From the NCBI GenBank assembly GCA_002154655.1, contig NGUZ01000011.1:1-64000 (forward strand): a stretch of 64,000 bases of DNA. The letters run 5' to 3'. The stretch comes from Corynebacterium kefirresidentii. GTDB lineage: Bacteria > Actinomycetota > Actinomycetes > Mycobacteriales > Mycobacteriaceae. This document shows, one piece after another, positions 19,256 to 27,752 of this stretch. Positions within the stretch are counted from its first letter, which is position 1, and each line of letters starts with the position of its first letter. A model generated the notes under the pieces. The model was not told the DNA's origin. It did no database searches and was given only the letters and a program-made list of their open reading frames with translations. The translations under genes and the position numbers were made by a program.

Positions 19256-19312
19256 CGGGCACGATCCGCTCCATAGGTGAGTGGAACCGACCCGTAGTCC
19301 AACCCTGAGGGA
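19256..19312 (+). ncRNA. Structured leader of rpmE2 (ribosomal protein leader candidate)
   Basis: CGGG (19256-19259) pairs with CCCG (19291-19294), and inside it CCGCTC (19266-19271) pairs with GAGTGG (19279-19284, one G-U) around a CATAGGT loop. The two stems are separated by a symmetric 6+6 internal loop. CCCT just before the ribosome site GAGGGA could pair with AGGG and mask it. L31 leaders specific to Corynebacteriaceae have been described, and this may be one; I cannot compare with the covariance model. Confidence 0.5.
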
Positions 19313-19318
19313 ATATAT

Positions 19319-19588
19319 ATGAAGAAAGATATTCACCCGGATTACCACCCGGTAGTCTTCCGTGATGCTGGTACCGGTCACTCCTTTTTGACTAAGTCCA
19401 CCGCTTCCTCCGACCGCACCGTGGAGTGGGAAGATGGCAACGAGTACCCACTGATCGTTGTTGACGTTACCGCTGAGTCCCACCCGTTCTGGACTGGTGC
19501 ACAGCGCGTTATGGATACCGCCGGCCGCGTCGAGCGCTTCAACCAGCGCTTCGGTGGCATGGCTCGCCGCAAGAAGAAGAACGCGTAA
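19319..19588 (+). CDS. rpmE2: 50S ribosomal protein L31 type B (zinc-free)
   Basis: bL31 of the type B form: 89 aa, starting [16 protein letters not shown], with DSGT-like AGTGHSF, then HPFWTG and [10 protein letters not shown] near the C-terminus. It lacks the CxxC of zinc-binding type A. The ATG at 19319 follows a GAGGGA site. It precedes rpmF by 15 bases. Type B L31 often replaces type A during zinc limitation; whether a type A gene exists elsewhere cannot be judged here. Confidence 0.98.
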   Translation: MKKDIHPDYHPVVFRDAGTGHSFLTKSTASSDRTVEWEDGNEYPLIVVDVTAESHPFWTGAQRVMDTAGRVERFNQRFGGMARRKKKNA

Positions 19589-19603
19589 GGAGGATAATAG
19601 AAA

Positions 19604-19777
19604 ATGGCAACTCCTAAGTTTAAGAAGTCCCGTGCGAACACCCACGCACGTCGTTCCCAGTGGAAGGCTGACAACGTGGCCCTCCAGGAAGTCACCATCG
19701 ACGGACAGACCGTCCGCATCCCGCGCCGCTTGGTCAAGGCTGCCAAGCTGGGCCTAGTTGACGTAGAGCAGTTCTAA
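19604..19777 (+). CDS. rpmF: 50S ribosomal protein L32 (zinc-free)
   Basis: A 57-aa bL32: begins [20 protein letters not shown] and ends [15 protein letters not shown]. It has no Cys, so it is another zinc-independent form. The start ATG at 19604 follows AAGGAGGATAATAGAAA, a strong ribosome site. It forms a two-gene unit with rpmE2 and is followed by a terminator. Confidence 0.97.
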   Translation: MATPKFKKSRANTHARRSQWKADNVALQEVTIDGQTVRIPRRLVKAAKLGLVDVEQF

Positions 19778-19793
19778 GCTCGTTTCGCACTTT

Positions 19794-19833
19794 CCCCGTT
19801 CGCTCTCTGTAGGAGGGTTGAGCGGGGATTTTT
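19794..19833 (+). terminator. Terminator of rpmE2-rpmF
   Basis: CCCCGTTCG (19794-19802) pairs with TTGAGCGGGG-type sequence (19819-19827) with two wobbles, and a run of T residues follows at 19829-19833. Confidence 0.75.
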
Positions 19834-19881
19834 GCTACCTTAAGTATTATTTGGGGGGCTATGGGGGTAAATATTTCTCAT

Positions 19882-19895
19882 AACTTCATGAAGTT
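19882..19895. promoter_or_regulatory. Perfect 14-bp palindrome upstream of mprA
   Basis: AACTTCATGAAGTT is a perfect palindrome 27 bases before the mprA start. It sits between two similar elements, TTTCTCAT and TTTCATCAG. The position fits an operator, possibly for autoregulation by MprA, but the binding protein is unknown. Confidence 0.45.
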
Positions 19896-19921
19896 GCCTT
19901 TCATCAGTAATAATTAGAACC

Positions 19922-20620
19922 ATGAAAATCCTTGTGGTGGATGATGAACAACCCGTCCGTGAATCGTTACGCCGTTCCCTGCGTTTCAACGGCTACGATG
20001 TGCTGACTGCTAACGACGGCTTAGAGGCAGTGGAGACGGTGCGCTCTGAGAATCCAGAATTGCTGATTCTGGACGTCATGATGCCAAACATGGATGGCCT
20101 TGAGGTGTGCCGCACCCTGCGCAGTGAAGGCTGGGACCGTCCGATTCTCGTGCTGACTGCGCGCGATGGTGTATCGGACCGCGTAGCTGGCCTCGATGCT
20201 GGCGCCGATGATTACTTGCCAAAGCCATTCGCACTGGAAGAGCTCTTGGCGCGCGTGCGTTCCTTGGTTCGCCGCGCTTCCGCAGATTCTATCTCTGCCG
20301 AGGCTCCGGTGGAGAGCAAGCTTAGCTTCGAAGACCTAGAACTCGACGCTGATACCCGTGAAGTAAGCCGCGGCGGCCGCGCAATTTCTTTGACGCGTAC
20401 CGAATTTTCCCTACTGCAGCTCCTTATGGAAAATCCCCGCAAGGTGCTTTCTCGTAGCAAGATTCTGGAGGAGGTATGGGGCTATGATTTCCCTACCTCT
20501 GGCAACGCGCTCGAGGTCTATATTGGCTACCTGCGTAAGAAGACGGAGGGAGACGGCGACTCGCGTCTTATCCACACTGTCCGTGGCGTTGGTTATGTCT
20601 TGAGGGAGTCTCATCCGTGA
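19922..20620 (+). CDS. mprA: OmpR-family response regulator MprA (CgtR2)
   Basis: A 232-aa response regulator. The receiver domain has the acidic pair VVDDE, phosphoacceptor Asp51 in [11 protein letters not shown] at the switch Thr, and Lys in LPKPF. The C-terminal winged helix contains [16 protein letters not shown] and the recognition region [14 protein letters not shown], ending in RGVGYVLR. In mycobacteria, MprA with MprB senses envelope stress and controls pepD and sigma factors; the same gene order occurs here. GTG of mprB overlaps its stop. The weak leader of about 140 bases upstream is AT-rich. Confidence 0.92.
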   Translation: MKILVVDDEQPVRESLRRSLRFNGYDVLTANDGLEAVETVRSENPELLILDVMMPNMDGLEVCRTLRSEGWDRPILVLTARDGVSDRVAGLDAGADDYLPKPFALEELLARVRSLVRRASADSISAEAPVESKLSFEDLELDADTREVSRGGRAISLTRTEFSLLQLLMENPRKVLSRSKILEEVWGYDFPTSGNALEVYIGYLRKKTEGDGDSRLIHTVRGVGYVLRESHP

Positions 20621-22176
20621 TCTTAAGGAAGCCCGCTTCCCCTGCAGTGGCTTCCGGGAAAGCACAGCCCACACCTCTTAGTGAGTTCTCTGAAAGTCAA
20701 GGGAGCTGGGCTTCACGGGCGCCACTGCGGTGGCGCCTTGCTACTGTTACTGGCCTTGTGGTGGCGGTAGCCGTTGCCTTAATGACCTTGGCAACGTACT
20801 GGGTAGTATCTATGTCCCTGAATGCCTCCGTAGATGACCGCTTGGAGGCCAAAGCGGATGCCTTGTTGCGCAAGAGCCAGGACCCGCGGTTTATCGACAA
20901 CGTGGATCAGGAAATTGACGAATTTAAGTCCTATAACCCTGATACGCGCGTTTCCTTATCGCCGCCCTCCACGAGCTTGTCTTATGGCGATACTATTCCC
21001 CTCGGTGGAGACTTCCATCGGACGGAAGACTATACAGATACCTCCGTGCGTACGGTCGGCGGTGAGCGTATTCTGGCCAAACGCCACGATCTAGGCTCTA
21101 CCGTTATCGTTGCGCAATCTCTGGCTCCGACCCAAGAATTCATCGCCATCCTCGGCACGGTTTTGCTGATTATTGTTGCGCTTGGCATTTTGCTCGCTAT
21201 CTTTGCTGGTCTCATCGTGTCCAAAACCGGCATGCAACCCATTGCGCGCTTGAAACGCGCAGTGGATTACGTGACGCAGACCAATGATCTGCGCCCCATC
21301 GAAGTATCCAATAATGACGAGATGGCTCAGCTGACCACATCCTTTAACCAGATGCTGGAGGCGCTGCAAGAATCTCGGTCGCAGCAGGCCCAGTTCGTCG
21401 CCGATGCCGGGCACGAGCTGAAGACGCCGTTGACCTCAATGCGTACCAATATTGAGCTTTTGATGATGCTTAATCGCGCCGGTGGCGGCTTTGGCATGAG
21501 CGATGAGGACCGCAAGGACCTTGAAGATGACGTCATGTCCCAGATGAACGAACTCTCCACCTTGATTGGTGACCTCGTTGACTTGGCACGCGAGGATGGC
21601 AACGAACGAGAACCGGAACCGGTGGACCTGTGCGAGGTCATGATGTCTTCCTTAGAGCGTGCCCGTCGCCGCCGCCCGGACGTGGAATTTCTGGTGCGCT
21701 TTATCCCGTGGGAGCTGGATGGTGACCCCTTCGCATTGGGCCGCGCTACGTTGAATCTGATGGACAATGCGGCTAAGTGGTCGCCGGCTACTGGCACGGT
21801 ACGCGTGTCCATGGAACAGCTATCTTCCCACGAGGTGCGCCTGCGCTTTGATGACTCCGGTCCAGGCATTGCGCCGGAGGAGCGGGAGAAGGTTTTCGAG
21901 CGCTTCTACCGTTCGGCAGAGGCGCGTTCTATGCCTGGCTCTGGTTTGGGCCTGGCTATCGTGAAATCGGTGATTGAGCGCCACGACGGCACCATTACGA
22001 TCCGTGAGTCCAATGATGGTGGCACGCGCATGGAAGTAGTCCTGCCGGGAAAGCCCGTGTCCGGAGAAATCTTTGTCGATGGTTTGGCAGAGCCGCATGA
22101 GGGGCAGCCGGGAGGCAATGAAGATCCCAGCGATCGCGGTGAAATCTTTGCTCAACGCTGGTTTAACCAAGGGTAG
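20617..22176 (+). CDS. mprB: Sensor histidine kinase MprB (CgtS2)
   Basis: A 519-aa membrane kinase, partner of MprA. Hydrophobic segments at about residues 44-66 and 177-202 flank an extracytoplasmic sensor of about 110 residues. A HAMP linker ([15 protein letters not shown]) follows. The H-box is [13 protein letters not shown] with phosphorylated His266; N-box [10 protein letters not shown] boxes [10 protein letters not shown] and [11 protein letters not shown]. The GTG start overlaps the mprA stop by four bases, so the two are translationally coupled. An acidic/Gly-rich tail of about 40 residues follows the ATPase domain. Confidence 0.93.
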   Translation: MILRKPASPAVASGKAQPTPLSEFSESQGSWASRAPLRWRLATVTGLVVAVAVALMTLATYWVVSMSLNASVDDRLEAKADALLRKSQDPRFIDNVDQEIDEFKSYNPDTRVSLSPPSTSLSYGDTIPLGGDFHRTEDYTDTSVRTVGGERILAKRHDLGSTVIVAQSLAPTQEFIAILGTVLLIIVALGILLAIFAGLIVSKTGMQPIARLKRAVDYVTQTNDLRPIEVSNNDEMAQLTTSFNQMLEALQESRSQQAQFVADAGHELKTPLTSMRTNIELLMMLNRAGGGFGMSDEDRKDLEDDVMSQMNELSTLIGDLVDLAREDGNEREPEPVDLCEVMMSSLERARRRRPDVEFLVRFIPWELDGDPFALGRATLNLMDNAAKWSPATGTVRVSMEQLSSHEVRLRFDDSGPGIAPEEREKVFERFYRSAEARSMPGSGLGLAIVKSVIERHDGTITIRESNDGGTRMEVVLPGKPVSGEIFVDGLAEPHEGQPGGNEDPSDRGEIFAQRWFNQG

Positions 22177-22285
22177 GCTGCGGCCCTTTATACTGGTAAT
22201 CGCGTACAGCTACCTTTCAGGAATTCCTAGTAGGTTGGCAGATCAGTAACAGTCTTGACTAAGCGAAGTGAGGCATAGTTTTCTC

Positions 22286-23734
22286 ATGAACATGAGGAAT
22301 GACGATTACCGCGGCTTTGATGGTTCCTTCCCGGAGGGAACGTCCCAAGAAGGGCCGGGTAAGGCCGAGCCGGTACACGGTGGTCCGAACTTTGGAGACA
22401 CCGGGCAACCAAACGCAAACGCTGGCACCGCCGGCCCCTATAGCAGCGACGCCGGCGCGCAGGAATATGGGACTGGCTCGTATTCACAAGGCTGGAACCA
22501 GCCGCGCGGCGGTGCAGAAGGAGCTGATCCCAGCGCACTAGGTTCACAGGCGCCGTACCCGCAGGGCCCGCAGACCCAAAGCTTTAATACTCAGGGTCAG
22601 GAAGGTCCGATGGTCACCCCGCTGCCCCCGCAACCGGAACAAAAGAAAAAGATTGGCCTCGGCGCCGCAACTGCCTTGGCTGCCGTAGCCGCAATCGCCG
22701 CGGGTTCAATCGCTGGAGCCGTGGTCGGTATGAATTCTGGGGGAGGCAACAACGATACGTCAGTGGTCAATGAGGCACTCAAGGCCCAGCCGGCCAATAA
22801 CAGCACCGGCAAAGAACCAGAAAAGGGCTCCGTTGAAGAGGTAGCCTCCAAGGTTTTGCCGGCGGTGGTTTCTATCCAGACGATGACCCGGACGGGCGGG
22901 GCAGAAGGCTCCGGTTCCGTTATCTCCCCGGACGGCTACGTGTTGACTAATCACCACGTTGTCGCAGGCGCTGAGCACGGCGGCGTGATGCAGGTGACCA
23001 TGAACGACGGCAGCAAGCATGACGCTGACGTGGTGGCTTCCGATGCGAATACTGACGTTGCCATTGTGAAGATAAAGGATGTCAAAGACCTGCCGTTCTT
23101 GCAGTTCGGTGATTCTGATTCCGTCGCCGTGGGGCAAGAGGTTGTGGCCGTGGGCTCTCCTCTGGGCCTTAATGCGACCGTGACTTCCGGTATCGTTTCG
23201 GCCAAGAACCGCCCGGTGCGCGCCTCTCAAGAAGGCGGCGAGTCTTCCTTGATTGACGCCATTCAGACTGATGCCGCGGTCAACCCGGGCAACTCCGGCG
23301 GTCCACTGGTGGACCGGGACGGAAATATCGTGGGCATGAACTCCATGATTGCTTCGCTGTCCAGTAATTCCACCGGGGAGGGCGGATCCATCGGACTGGG
23401 CTTTGCCATCCCGTCGAACTTTGCCAAGCGCATGGCGGACGAGCTCATTAATGATGGCAAGGTCACTCACCCGACCCTAGGCGTGAAGGTGCTGGCGCGT
23501 GACGACGGCAATGGTGCCCGTATCGCCGGGGTTGAGCCAGGTGGCCCAGCAGATAAGGCGGGCCTGAAGGAAGGTGACATCGTCACCCGCGTCAATGATC
23601 GCTTGATTGAAAACGCCGATGCTTTGATTGCGGCGGCGCGGTCGCAAGATTTTGGCGCGACAGTGACCTTGGAGGTTACCCGCGAAGACTCGGATGAGCC
23701 TCGTCAGGTAGAGGTAACCCTCTCAGGCGAGTAA
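22286..23734 (+). CDS. pepD: HtrA-like membrane serine protease PepD
   Basis: Envelope protease/chaperone. A cytosolic Gly/Pro/Gln/Asn-rich N-terminus of about 120 residues is followed by one membrane segment (AATALAAVAAIAAGSIAGAV). The trypsin-like domain has all three catalytic residues: His in LTNHHVV, Asp in NTDVAIVKI, and Ser in NPGNSGGPLV. One C-terminal PDZ domain begins near HPTLGVKV (AGVEPGGPADKAGLKEGDIV). At 482 aa it fits M. tuberculosis PepD, which MprAB regulates. ATG at 22286 is chosen over an upstream in-frame GTG at 22268; a second ATG lies at 22292. It is separated from mprB by about 110 bases. Confidence 0.93.
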   Translation: MNMRNDDYRGFDGSFPEGTSQEGPGKAEPVHGGPNFGDTGQPNANAGTAGPYSSDAGAQEYGTGSYSQGWNQPRGGAEGADPSALGSQAPYPQGPQTQSFNTQGQEGPMVTPLPPQPEQKKKIGLGAATALAAVAAIAAGSIAGAVVGMNSGGGNNDTSVVNEALKAQPANNSTGKEPEKGSVEEVASKVLPAVVSIQTMTRTGGAEGSGSVISPDGYVLTNHHVVAGAEHGGVMQVTMNDGSKHDADVVASDANTDVAIVKIKDVKDLPFLQFGDSDSVAVGQEVVAVGSPLGLNATVTSGIVSAKNRPVRASQEGGESSLIDAIQTDAAVNPGNSGGPLVDRDGNIVGMNSMIASLSSNSTGEGGSIGLGFAIPSNFAKRMADELINDGKVTHPTLGVKVLARDDGNGARIAGVEPGGPADKAGLKEGDIVTRVNDRLIENADALIAAARSQDFGATVTLEVTREDSDEPRQVEVTLSGE

Positions 23735-23747
23735 ATTACTGTGCAAG

Positions 23748-23780
23748 ACCTCATGAGGTGCTGAATGCACCGTACCTCAC
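23748..23780 (+). promoter_or_regulatory. Competing hairpins between pepD and moaB
   Basis: ACCTCATGAGGT (23748-23759) is a perfect palindrome. The sequence right after it forms GGTGC-TGAAT-GCACC (23757-23771), and GAGGT can instead pair with ACCTC near 23774-23778. These mutually exclusive pairings lie 40-70 bases before the moaB start. No T-run follows. Confidence 0.35.
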
Positions 23781-23819
23781 ACCGCCGAAAGGCCCTACTG
23801 CCTTAATTTAAGGAGAATA

Positions 23820-24428
23820 ATGCCAGATTTGCAGCAGGACTTGACCGACTCCGGGCGACCGGAGGGCGAAGGCAAGCACGATTCCTTGATGGATGTTGCC
23901 GAACCCGATGATGCCTTCCTGCTAGCGAGCGAGCAGGAGGATAGCCTAGCCGCCCCGCGCCGCGCTCTCATCGTTATAGTCACCGATCACCCTGGGGAGC
24001 AATCCGATAGCACCTCTCAGTTGGTCAATGAGTTGCTCGCGGAGGCTAATTTCCGTGTCGATGGCGCCATCGTGGTGCGTTCCAAGAAGTCCAAGATTCG
24101 CCAGGCCATTGAGACCGCCGTGGTCGGTGGCGTGGACTTGGTGCTGACCGTGGGTGGTACCGGTGTAGGCCCGCGCGACAAGACCCCGGAGGCTACCCGC
24201 TCCGTCATTGACAAGATGGTTCCGGGCGTGGCCCAGGCGCTGCGTTCTTCCGGCCAAGCCTGCGGCGCGGTGGATGCTTGCACGTCCCGCGGCTTGTCGG
24301 GCGTTTCTGGTTCGACTGTAGTGGTCAACCTTGCCTCGTCGCGCGCTGCGGTTCGCGATGGCATGGCTACCTTGGCACCGCTGGTGCATCACCTCATTGA
24401 GCAGCTGCAACAATCCAGCGTTCAGTAA
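23820..24428 (+). CDS. moaB: MoaB/Mog-family molybdopterin-binding protein
   Basis: A 202-aa protein of the MoaB/Mog fold, which adenylylates molybdopterin during molybdenum cofactor synthesis. The first 45 residues are acidic and not part of the domain. The domain follows: ALIVIVTDHP, VDLVLTVGGTGVGPRDKTPEAT (nucleotide/molybdopterin site) and GLSGVSGSTVVVNLASS. The protein corresponds by position to mycobacterial MoaB2, next to mprAB-pepD. ATG at 23820 follows TTAAGGAGAATA, a strong ribosome site. Confidence 0.9.
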   Translation: MPDLQQDLTDSGRPEGEGKHDSLMDVAEPDDAFLLASEQEDSLAAPRRALIVIVTDHPGEQSDSTSQLVNELLAEANFRVDGAIVVRSKKSKIRQAIETAVVGGVDLVLTVGGTGVGPRDKTPEATRSVIDKMVPGVAQALRSSGQACGAVDACTSRGLSGVSGSTVVVNLASSRAAVRDGMATLAPLVHHLIEQLQQSSVQ

Positions 24429-24444
24429 TCACAAGGCATAGTCT

Positions 24445-24666
24445 ATGACGTTCCGGAAAAATCGCCGGCGAGTCTTCCGTCAATCGGAAGCTGCCGATTA
24501 TGACCGTAGTGCTGATAATCCCAGCACATCGGCTGCCCACGGGGTCGATGAGGATCGGATTGTTAACGTTGATGACGCGGAATCGGCCACCGCAGCAGAA
24601 GGGGAGTCTGGTCAGCGCGATGAGCAGTTCTACCGCGAGAACCAGCCCCCACACTATGGCGGCTAG
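24445..24666 (+). CDS. Small hydrophilic protein of unknown function
   Basis: A 73-aa very polar protein: a basic start (TFRKNRRRVFRQ) followed by an acidic, Ser/Ala/Asp-rich body and the ending FYRENQPPHYGG. It lacks a signal, membrane segment or Cys and is probably disordered. It starts 16 bases after moaB and ends before a terminator, so it is likely the last gene of the pepD-moaB transcript. I do not recognise a family. Position and typical codon use support it as real. Confidence 0.6.
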   Translation: MTFRKNRRRVFRQSEAADYDRSADNPSTSAAHGVDEDRIVNVDDAESATAAEGESGQRDEQFYRENQPPHYGG

Positions 24667-24712
24667 TGCGAAGGAGAAGAGTACAATCACGCACTCAGTA
24701 AAGGGATAGATA

Positions 24713-24757
24713 AAAGCCCGCGGTTTCTACTTCCTCGGAAGCGAAACCGCGGGCTTT
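24713..24757. terminator. Bidirectional terminator between the small protein gene and mscL
   Basis: A perfect 15-bp stem (24713-24727 with 24743-24757) with a 15-nt loop; the arms begin AAAGCCCGC and end GCGGGCTTT. It separates two convergent transcripts. Confidence 0.88.
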
Positions 24758-24791
24758 GTGCTGCGAACAGCGACAGGCGTATAGCGAAAGG

Positions 24792-25286
24792 CTACTTGGC
24801 CTGGTGGCGGCCGCCGCCGGTGGAACCGTAGTCTGCGTCCTCTGCGGCGTGGGAGGAATGGCTAGTGCCGGTTCCCGGGATGTCCGTATCAGAGACATTT
24901 TGGGCTTCGAGCAGATCGCGGATTTCTGCCAGGAGCTCCTCGGAGGTTGGGGCGGGAGCCTCAGGGTCGACACCGTGGCGGCGCTTAGCGGCCTCGGTGA
25001 GCTTATTAATCGGCATCACGATAAGGAAGTAGACTACTGCGGCGATAATGAGGAAGTTGATCGCCGCGGAGATGACAGCGCCGAAGTCCACAAAGGTGTT
25101 TTTTGCCTCCGTGATCTGGAAGCCAACGGCCCCAACCTCGGCGGAGCCGAGGGAGTTAATGATCGGCTGGATGATAGAATCCGTCACGGATTTGACGATT
25201 GCGGTAAAGGCAGAACCGATGATGACTGCGGTGGCAAGTTCGATAACATTGCCGCGCATAATGAAGTCTTTGAAGCCCTTGAGCAT
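24792..25286 (-). CDS. mscL: Large-conductance mechanosensitive channel
   Basis: Pentameric pore that opens under membrane tension to release solutes in hypo-osmotic shock. The N-terminal helix and TM1 (MLKGFKDFIMRGNVIELATA) and TM2 (AAINFLIIAAVVYFLIVMP) match the family. The C-terminal bundle helix SEELLAEIRDLLEAQ is followed by an unusual Ser/Thr/Gly/His-rich tail of about 35 residues. ATG at 25286 gives the canonical MLKGF start; an in-frame GTG at 25298 has a closer AAAGG but adds only four residues. It is downstream of the SAF-domain and fthC genes on the same strand. Confidence 0.95.
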   Translation of the reverse strand: MLKGFKDFIMRGNVIELATAVIIGSAFTAIVKSVTDSIIQPIINSLGSAEVGAVGFQITEAKNTFVDFGAVISAAINFLIIAAVVYFLIVMPINKLTEAAKRRHGVDPEAPAPTSEELLAEIRDLLEAQNVSDTDIPGTGTSHSSHAAEDADYGSTGGGRHQAK

Positions 25287-25372
25287 GGTGATAAGCACTA
25301 ACCTTTCTGGGAATAACTAACGGTAGGTAAAAACCATGGACACTGCGAAACCTTAATGGAGCCGGTAACTGA

Positions 25373-25387
25373 CCACAACTGTTGTGG
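25373..25387. repeat. 15-bp inverted repeat upstream of mscL
   Basis: CCACAAC-T-GTTGTGG lies between the stop of the SAF-domain gene and mscL. The single-base centre makes it a poor terminator; it may be a protein-binding site. Confidence 0.4.
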
Positions 25388-25397
25388 CTGAAAAGGT

Positions 25398-26078
25398 CTA
25401 GTGTTGCTGCGGGTGAGCGCGATCACCAACTATGACCACCGTGAGCGGCTGGCTTAACGACGCCGCGGCAACATCATTGGCGTGGTCCTGGGGCAATGCG
25501 AGTAAAACGGTCGACGAGGAAGCCTCGCCTTCCGGGCTGGAGGTAGACACCACGCGTCCGCCGGAGGCGATAACGCGTGCGGTAGGGGTTGCGGCAGCCG
25601 CCCCCGCCTCAACTGCGGTCACCACATCCACCGTATCGCCATGATGCAAATGGGGGATGATATCGGGCTCGGCAAGTTTGACCGGAATCATCCGACCGGA
25701 CTCGGCCCCTGCGCCACTCACCAAGCTGGAGACAAGATCTTCTCCTAGAAGGCGAGCATCGGTAATCACTTCGCCCTTGTTGGCGGCGGCGGTAATAACG
25801 CGGCCACTTAGTTCTTCTGGCTTTGCCGTTAGCGCAGAATCGGGGATGGAGGAGGCAGGAAGCCGGGCTAGGTCGACGTCGGCAAGCGCAAGCTCCGCTC
25901 CCGCCGGCAGATCGCGGCTAAAAACGGGCACGCGCGGTAGCTCCTTGGCCGCCGAAAGGGCCGAGACAAGCGCGGCAATAAGGAGGGCCACCGCAATGGC
26001 GCGGCGCACTACTACGCCGCGGCGGTGGCCAGGGGTGCGGAGTGTATAAACGAGGCGGGGCAAACGAGAAGTGGGCAT
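25398..26078 (-). CDS. SAF-domain membrane-anchored protein (CpaB/RcpC-like)
   Basis: A 226-aa protein with a basic N-terminus, one membrane/signal segment (AIAVALLIAALVSALSAA) and an exported SAF domain (VPVFSRDLPAGAELALADVDLARLP, then GRVITAAANKGEVIT). The C-terminal half resembles RcpC/CpaB pilus-assembly proteins (HHGDTVDVVTAV, VLLALPQDHANDVAAAS). No other Flp-pilus gene is nearby, so a pilus role is not implied. It lies 48 bases after fthC on the same strand. Confidence 0.8.
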   Translation of the reverse strand: MPTSRLPRLVYTLRTPGHRRGVVVRRAIAVALLIAALVSALSAAKELPRVPVFSRDLPAGAELALADVDLARLPASSIPDSALTAKPEELSGRVITAAANKGEVITDARLLGEDLVSSLVSGAGAESGRMIPVKLAEPDIIPHLHHGDTVDVVTAVEAGAAAATPTARVIASGGRVVSTSSPEGEASSSTVLLALPQDHANDVAAASLSQPLTVVIVGDRAHPQQH

Positions 26079-26126
26079 ACTTTTTTAGACTGCCCAAAAC
26101 CGCTCATGGTTCCCGTACCCCGGAAA

Positions 26127-26702
26127 CTAGAAGCGGGTGATGCCCTCAGCGGTGACGACGGCATCGACCTTGCGGTCGTGGTCTTCGGTAGGTAGCTCAT
26201 CTAGCAGCTCGGTGGGGTAGACCATGGCGAAGACCGGTGGCTTGCCGTGGGGAAGTGGCTCTAGTGCGCGGTCATAGTATCCGCCGCCTTTGCCCATGCG
26301 GTTGCCCTTGGCATCTACGGCCATGGCTGGGGCGAGTACCAGATCGCACTCGGCCAGGACGCTGCTATCAAAGCTTGGGCCTTGGGGCTCATTCAACCCC
26401 ATCGCACTTTCGCGCATTGCTTCTTTGCCGCGGTATTCAGCAAAGGTCAACGTGCCATTCTCCCCGGAAATTGGCAAGAATACGCGGGAGACATGATCCT
26501 TGAGCCACGGCACAAAATCGGCGCCGCCCGGCTCCGAACCCAAAGGCCAGTAGGCAGCCACGGTCATGGACTCGGTGAGTTCGGACTCGAGATGCTTACG
26601 CACGCCAGCGGTAAAGGCATCGTGGTCTTCGGCGGAAAGTTCGCGGCGGGCCTGGACCAAGCGGGCCCGCAGCTCGTTCTTAGCAGTCATGGAAGAGGTC
26701 AT
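26127..26702 (-). CDS. 5-formyltetrahydrofolate cyclo-ligase
   Basis: Converts 5-formyl-THF to 5,10-methenyl-THF with ATP, rescuing the folate pool. The 191-aa sequence has the family pattern: basic N-terminal KNELRARLVQARREL, YWPLGSEP, and MGKGGGYYDRAL with the nucleotide-binding Gly-rich loop, followed by the C-terminal DRKVDAVVTAEG. ATG at 26702 is used; a second ATG at 26690 (MTAKNEL) is equally possible, without a clear ribosome site for either. It is divergent from galU and heads a leftward group with the SAF gene and mscL. Confidence 0.93.
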   Translation of the reverse strand: MTSSMTAKNELRARLVQARRELSAEDHDAFTAGVRKHLESELTESMTVAAYWPLGSEPGGADFVPWLKDHVSRVFLPISGENGTLTFAEYRGKEAMRESAMGLNEPQGPSFDSSVLAECDLVLAPAMAVDAKGNRMGKGGGYYDRALEPLPHGKPPVFAMVYPTELLDELPTEDHDRKVDAVVTAEGITRF

Positions 26703-26769
26703 AAATTAATCATAACCCCGCGGCGTAGCGGTGCACGGGAAAATAATGTGGCGTTGTACGCTATTACGC

Positions 26770-27696
26770 ATGGCTATAGAACGCGAAGATTCCGCCCGCG
26801 GAATCACCACGGTTGTAGTTCCAGCGGCAGGTATGGGCACCCGATTTTTGCCCGCCACCAAGACGGTTCCCAAAGAACTGCTTCCCGTTGTTGATACTCC
26901 CGGCATCGAACTCATCGCAGAGGAGGCGGCCTCTGTAGGCGCCCGCCGCCTTGCGGTGATTACCGCGCCCGATAAGCAAGAAGTCATGCGCCACTTCGAA
27001 GCTTTCCCAGAACTGGTGGACACCCTTGAATCCCGCGGGAAGGACGAGCAGGTTGCCAAGGTTAAGCGCGCTAATCAGCTCATTCACCCAGTTGCGGTGG
27101 AGCAGGAAAAGCCCCTGGGTTTGGGCCACGCGGTGGGCCTGGCAGAGGAGGTGCTGGGCGAGGATGAGGACTCCTTTGCCGTCATGCTTCCAGATGACAT
27201 CGTGCTGCCTGCCACCGTCATGGCAGACATGGCTCGCGTGCGCGCGGCTTTGGGCGGTAGCGTGCTGTGCGCCTTCGAGGTCCCGCGCGAGCAGACCTAT
27301 AACTACGGCGTCTTCGACGTAGAAGATACCAATGCCCCCGGCGTTAAGAAGGTCGTGGGCATGGTGGAAAAGCCGGCGGTGGAAGATGCCCCGTCTAATC
27401 TCGTGGCCACCGGTCGCTACCTATTGGATCGCAAGATTTTTGATGCCCTCCGCCGTATTAAGCCAGGCAAGGGTGGCGAGCTGCAGCTTACCGACGCCAT
27501 CGAGCTCCTCATCGAGGAAGGCGAGCCCGTGCACGTGGTAGTCCACCAAGGAAAGCGTCATGATTTGGGAAATCCCGGTGGGTATATCCCCGCCAATGTG
27601 GATTTTGGTCTGCGCGATGAAAAGTATGGCCCCACGCTGTATAAAGCGATTAAGCAAATTATGGCCGAGTATGAGGATGAGTACGGCCTAAACTAG
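26770..27696 (+). CDS. galU: UTP-glucose-1-phosphate uridylyltransferase
   Basis: Makes UDP-glucose for trehalose, cell-wall arabinogalactan and glycolipid precursors. The protein of about 308 aa contains the nucleotidyltransferase motif VVPAAGMGTRFLPATKTVPKE, with a further conserved DDIVLP and the loop MVEKPAVEDAPS. ATG at 26770 (MAIERED) fits the family N-terminus; an earlier in-frame start at 26731 would add residues of no conserved character. It is the first gene of a galU-glp-rimJ-glpR series. Confidence 0.95.
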   Translation: MAIEREDSARGITTVVVPAAGMGTRFLPATKTVPKELLPVVDTPGIELIAEEAASVGARRLAVITAPDKQEVMRHFEAFPELVDTLESRGKDEQVAKVKRANQLIHPVAVEQEKPLGLGHAVGLAEEVLGEDEDSFAVMLPDDIVLPATVMADMARVRAALGGSVLCAFEVPREQTYNYGVFDVEDTNAPGVKKVVGMVEKPAVEDAPSNLVATGRYLLDRKIFDALRRIKPGKGGELQLTDAIELLIEEGEPVHVVVHQGKRHDLGNPGGYIPANVDFGLRDEKYGPTLYKAIKQIMAEYEDEYGLN

Positions 27697-27752
27697 GGAG
27701 ATTTCCCAAGGGCAGAGGACATGAAAGCGAAGAAAGGGCTGGCATAGACCTT

